From an uncultured beta proteobacterium (lineage in GTDB: Bacteria > Pseudomonadota > Gammaproteobacteria > Burkholderiales > Rhodocyclaceae): a DNA stretch of 6,287 nucleotides. The notes beneath the pieces were generated by a model. The model saw only the letters and a program-made list of their open reading frames with translations, had not been told where the DNA came from and did not search any database. The stretch's first letter is position 1. Each line of letters opens with the position of its first letter. Positions 4,200 to 6,287 of the stretch are shown here, piece by piece. Location: assembly GCA_903917505.1 (NCBI GenBank), contig CAIXAY010000019.1:1-6287 (forward strand). The letters run 5' to 3'. The translations under genes were made by a program, and so were the position numbers.

Positions 4200-6209
4200 A
4201 TGACGCGAGTTGCGCCTGGCCCTCCCGAAACCTCAACGGCCTCGCTTATCGCCATGATCGTGCCACGCTCGCTGCAATGGATCGCCGGCGTTCTGCTGAC
4301 GCTGCTCCTGCTGCTCGTTCTGCTCGTCAACTTTTTCGACTGGAATATCCTGCGCGAACCCATCGCGCGCCGGATCACCGATTCGACCGGCAGGACCTTC
4401 GCCATCAACGGCGATCTGAACGTCCATCTTGCGCTGCGGCCGCACATCGTCGCCAATGACATTGTGCTTGGCAATGCGGCCTGGAGCCGCGAGCCGCGCA
4501 TGGCCGAGATCAAGCGCCTCGATTTCACGGTAAGTCTTCCGAAGCTGCTGATCGGACGCTTTGAGTTCCCGGCAATCGCGCTGTCGGAGCCGCACCTCGC
4601 CCTCGAAGTGAATCGCGACGGCACGCCCAACTGGGTTTTCAATGAAAAGGATAAGAACAAGCCCTTCGAATTTCCGGCCATCGGGGCGCTGAGCATCGAT
4701 CAAGGCAGCGCGAGCTATCGCGACCCGAACGTCGATACCGATCTGGCCTTCGAAATCAAGACACCCGACGGTGCCGCCGGCGAATCGCAATTCGGCCTCG
4801 AACTCGCCGGCAAGGGCCGCTTCAAGGGCATGCCGGCGGCGCTGCGCGGACAAGGCGGCGCGCTGCTCAGCCTGCGCAAGCTTGACCATGCTTACCCGAT
4901 CAAGGCCAGCGGCACGCTGGGGGCTACCAAAGCCAGCATCGAGGGGGGCTTGCTCGATCCCCTGCACCTCGAGGGCGAGGCGCTGAGTTTCAAGATCGAG
5001 GGCAGCGACCTGGCGCTGCTGTTTACGATCATCGGCGTGCCGATTCCGCCGACACCGGCCTACCAACTGGCCGGATTCCTCGAGCATGCCGGAGACCTCT
5101 GGACGTTTCGCCGCTTCAAGGGCACGGTGGGGCAAAGCGATCTCGCCGGAGATTTTTCGGTCGATCGCGGCCGGCAGCCGCAAATGATCAGCGCCGACCT
5201 GGTGTCCAAACAACTGCTCATGCAGGATCTCGGCGGCTTCATCGGCGCCGGTCGCGGCACGCAGGCGAGCCGCAGCCCGAATCCGCCGCCGAGCGGCCGG
5301 GTGCTGCCGGGCGAACCGTTCAGCCTGGAAAAGCTGAAAGCGGCGAACGCCGACGTGCATTTCCGCGGCGAGAACATCGTGACCGCGACGATGCCGCTCA
5401 CCGGAATGAACGCTCATCTCTTGGTCAGCGACGGCGTGCTCAAGCTCGCTCCTGTGGACTTTGGCGTCGCCGGCGGACATCTTGTGGCGCAAATTGAAAT
5501 GGACGGGCGCGCGCCGCGTATCGCAACGCGCGCGGAAATCATCGCCAGGGGCCTGCACCTCGATCAGCTCTTTCCCGGCTCGAAACTCGCCGGCGCCAAT
5601 ACCGGTGTCATGGGTGGCCGCGCCAAGCTCGCCGGCAAGGACAGCTCAATCGCACATATGCTGGCCTCGGCCAACGGCGAAGCGGCGTTGATCATGGACG
5701 GCGGATCGGTCGGGGAACTCACGCTCCGGCTGGCCAATCTCGACATCGCGCATTCCTTGATGCTGCTGCTCGGCGGCGACAAGCAAGTGCCGATACGCTG
5801 CATGGTCGGCAATTTCAAAGCGGTCGACGGCGAGTTCACCGTAAAGGAATTGGTGCTCGATACGCCCAAGGTCAACGTTACCGGCAGCGGCAGCGTTGAT
5901 TTCGGCGACGAAACGCTGCGCCTGCGCCTGGTGCCGCAATCGAAGAACTTCAGCCTCGCCTCGCTGCGCGGTCCCATCGCGATCGGCGGGACCTTCAAGA
6001 ATCCGGCCGTGCGGCCGGAGATGGGCGCGATTGTCGCGCGCGGCGGTCTGGCTGTCGCCTTGGGGGCGCTGACTGCGGGATTGGGTACGCTGATTCCGCT
6101 GCTCGATTTCGGCAAGGACCAGGACAGCAACTGCAGCGCGCTGATCGCGCAGGCCAAGTCGGACGCCGGCGTGAAAAGGAGCGACCTGTTGCCGCGTCAA
6201 GGCAAATGA
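4200..6209 (+). CDS. AsmA family envelope protein
   Basis: A 669-residue protein of the AsmA type, anchored in the inner membrane with most of the chain in the periplasm. Bacterial AsmA-like proteins are thought to help move phospholipids between the two membranes. A single strong transmembrane segment at about 25-46 (leucine-rich) is followed by the family's N-terminal pattern: TGRTFAINGDL at 63-73, then LRPHIVANDIVLGNAAW, then FEFPAIALSEPHLALEVNRDG. The rest is beta-rich AsmA-like sequence. The C-terminal quarter has the AsmA C-terminal block (GSGSVDFGDETLRLRLVPQSK, then LRGPIAIGGTFKNPAVRPE) and a Gly/Ala/Leu-rich stretch before a Cys-containing end. Length is close to E. coli AsmA (about 617) and YhjG (about 690), and far shorter than YhdP or TamB. 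The start is uncertain: ATG 4200 has only a weak GGGG at 4186-4189, and ATG 4254 (residue 19), nearer the membrane anchor, has no site either. No functional tie to egtDB is visible. Confidence 0.88.
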   Translation: MTRVAPGPPETSTASLIAMIVPRSLQWIAGVLLTLLLLLVLLVNFFDWNILREPIARRITDSTGRTFAINGDLNVHLALRPHIVANDIVLGNAAWSREPRMAEIKRLDFTVSLPKLLIGRFEFPAIALSEPHLALEVNRDGTPNWVFNEKDKNKPFEFPAIGALSIDQGSASYRDPNVDTDLAFEIKTPDGAAGESQFGLELAGKGRFKGMPAALRGQGGALLSLRKLDHAYPIKASGTLGATKASIEGGLLDPLHLEGEALSFKIEGSDLALLFTIIGVPIPPTPAYQLAGFLEHAGDLWTFRRFKGTVGQSDLAGDFSVDRGRQPQMISADLVSKQLLMQDLGGFIGAGRGTQASRSPNPPPSGRVLPGEPFSLEKLKAANADVHFRGENIVTATMPLTGMNAHLLVSDGVLKLAPVDFGVAGGHLVAQIEMDGRAPRIATRAEIIARGLHLDQLFPGSKLAGANTGVMGGRAKLAGKDSSIAHMLASANGEAALIMDGGSVGELTLRLANLDIAHSLMLLLGGDKQVPIRCMVGNFKAVDGEFTVKELVLDTPKVNVTGSGSVDFGDETLRLRLVPQSKNFSLASLRGPIAIGGTFKNPAVRPEMGAIVARGGLAVALGALTAGLGTLIPLLDFGKDQDSNCSALIAQAKSDAGVKRSDLLPRQGK

Positions 6210-6287
6210 CGACGGGCTCGCCGGCGCATGCGCAGGCGGTCCGCCGCAAACGAGAAATACGCGCCGCGAAATAATTTTATTCCGTAC
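6210..6287 (+). other. non-coding tail with palindromes and an AT-rich island
   Basis: No gene is visible in the last 78 bases. They contain a 10-bp palindrome gcgcatgcgc at 6224-6233, a ggcgg-t-ccgcc dyad at 6235-6245, and an AT-rich dyad aataa-tt-ttatt at 6270-6281 that stands out from the GC-rich surroundings. The last could be part of a promoter or terminator for a gene beyond the edge. Confidence 0.3.

Noticed and set aside
2743..4236. 497-codon open frame on the - strand opposite egtB
   Set aside because: It lies antisense to a clearly recognisable egtB, has no recognisable domain, and is the usual by-product of GC-rich codon use.
4233..5558. 441-codon open frame on the - strand opposite the AsmA gene
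   Set aside because: The + strand protein is a convincing AsmA family member. The antisense product is low-complexity, rich in Arg, Ala, Gln and Glu, without family features.

Overview
The window is GC-rich, with all convincing genes on the + strand. It looks like chromosomal DNA of a Gram-negative proteobacterium: there is a lipoprotein with a classical lipobox, a Sec-exported periplasmic-type protein and an AsmA-family envelope protein. Codon use and gene types suggest a betaproteobacterium, possibly Rhodocyclales-like. That placement is inference from general character, not a measured assignment. No RNA genes, CRISPR arrays, insertion sequences or phage genes were seen.

Layout. Positions 1-1003 hold the 3' half of an ABC exporter of the YddA/SbmA type (permease fused to ATPase). 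Its 5' end looks chimeric: the first 59 bases exactly repeat the Walker A region at 373-431, and this copy is joined to the last transmembrane segment of the permease domain. Next come two small exported proteins: a WxxGxW-type protein (1010-1375) and a short lipoprotein (1457-1681) built on a 24-bp tandem repeat. Both end in the same aspartate-rich, calcium-loop-like motif. A 157-bp intergenic region follows. Then comes the tight pair egtD (1839-2807) and egtB (2830-4095), the core of ergothioneine biosynthesis. After a 104-bp spacer containing a nested inverted repeat lies a full-length AsmA-family protein (4200-6209). The last 78 bases are non-coding as far as visible.

How the genes work together. 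EgtD trimethylates histidine to hercynine. EgtB uses iron and O2 to join a thiol substrate to hercynine, giving a sulfoxide that a C-S lyase turns into ergothioneine. No egtA, egtC or lyase gene is in the window, so this is the minimal EgtB-EgtD arrangement; the lyase must lie elsewhere. The flanking genes concern the cell envelope and have no obvious link to ergothioneine.

I found no clearly new multi-gene system. The points most worth a second look are the duplicated Walker A segment at the left edge, the two neighbouring exported proteins with a shared C-terminal motif, the period-24 repeat lipoprotein, and the EgtB subtype.
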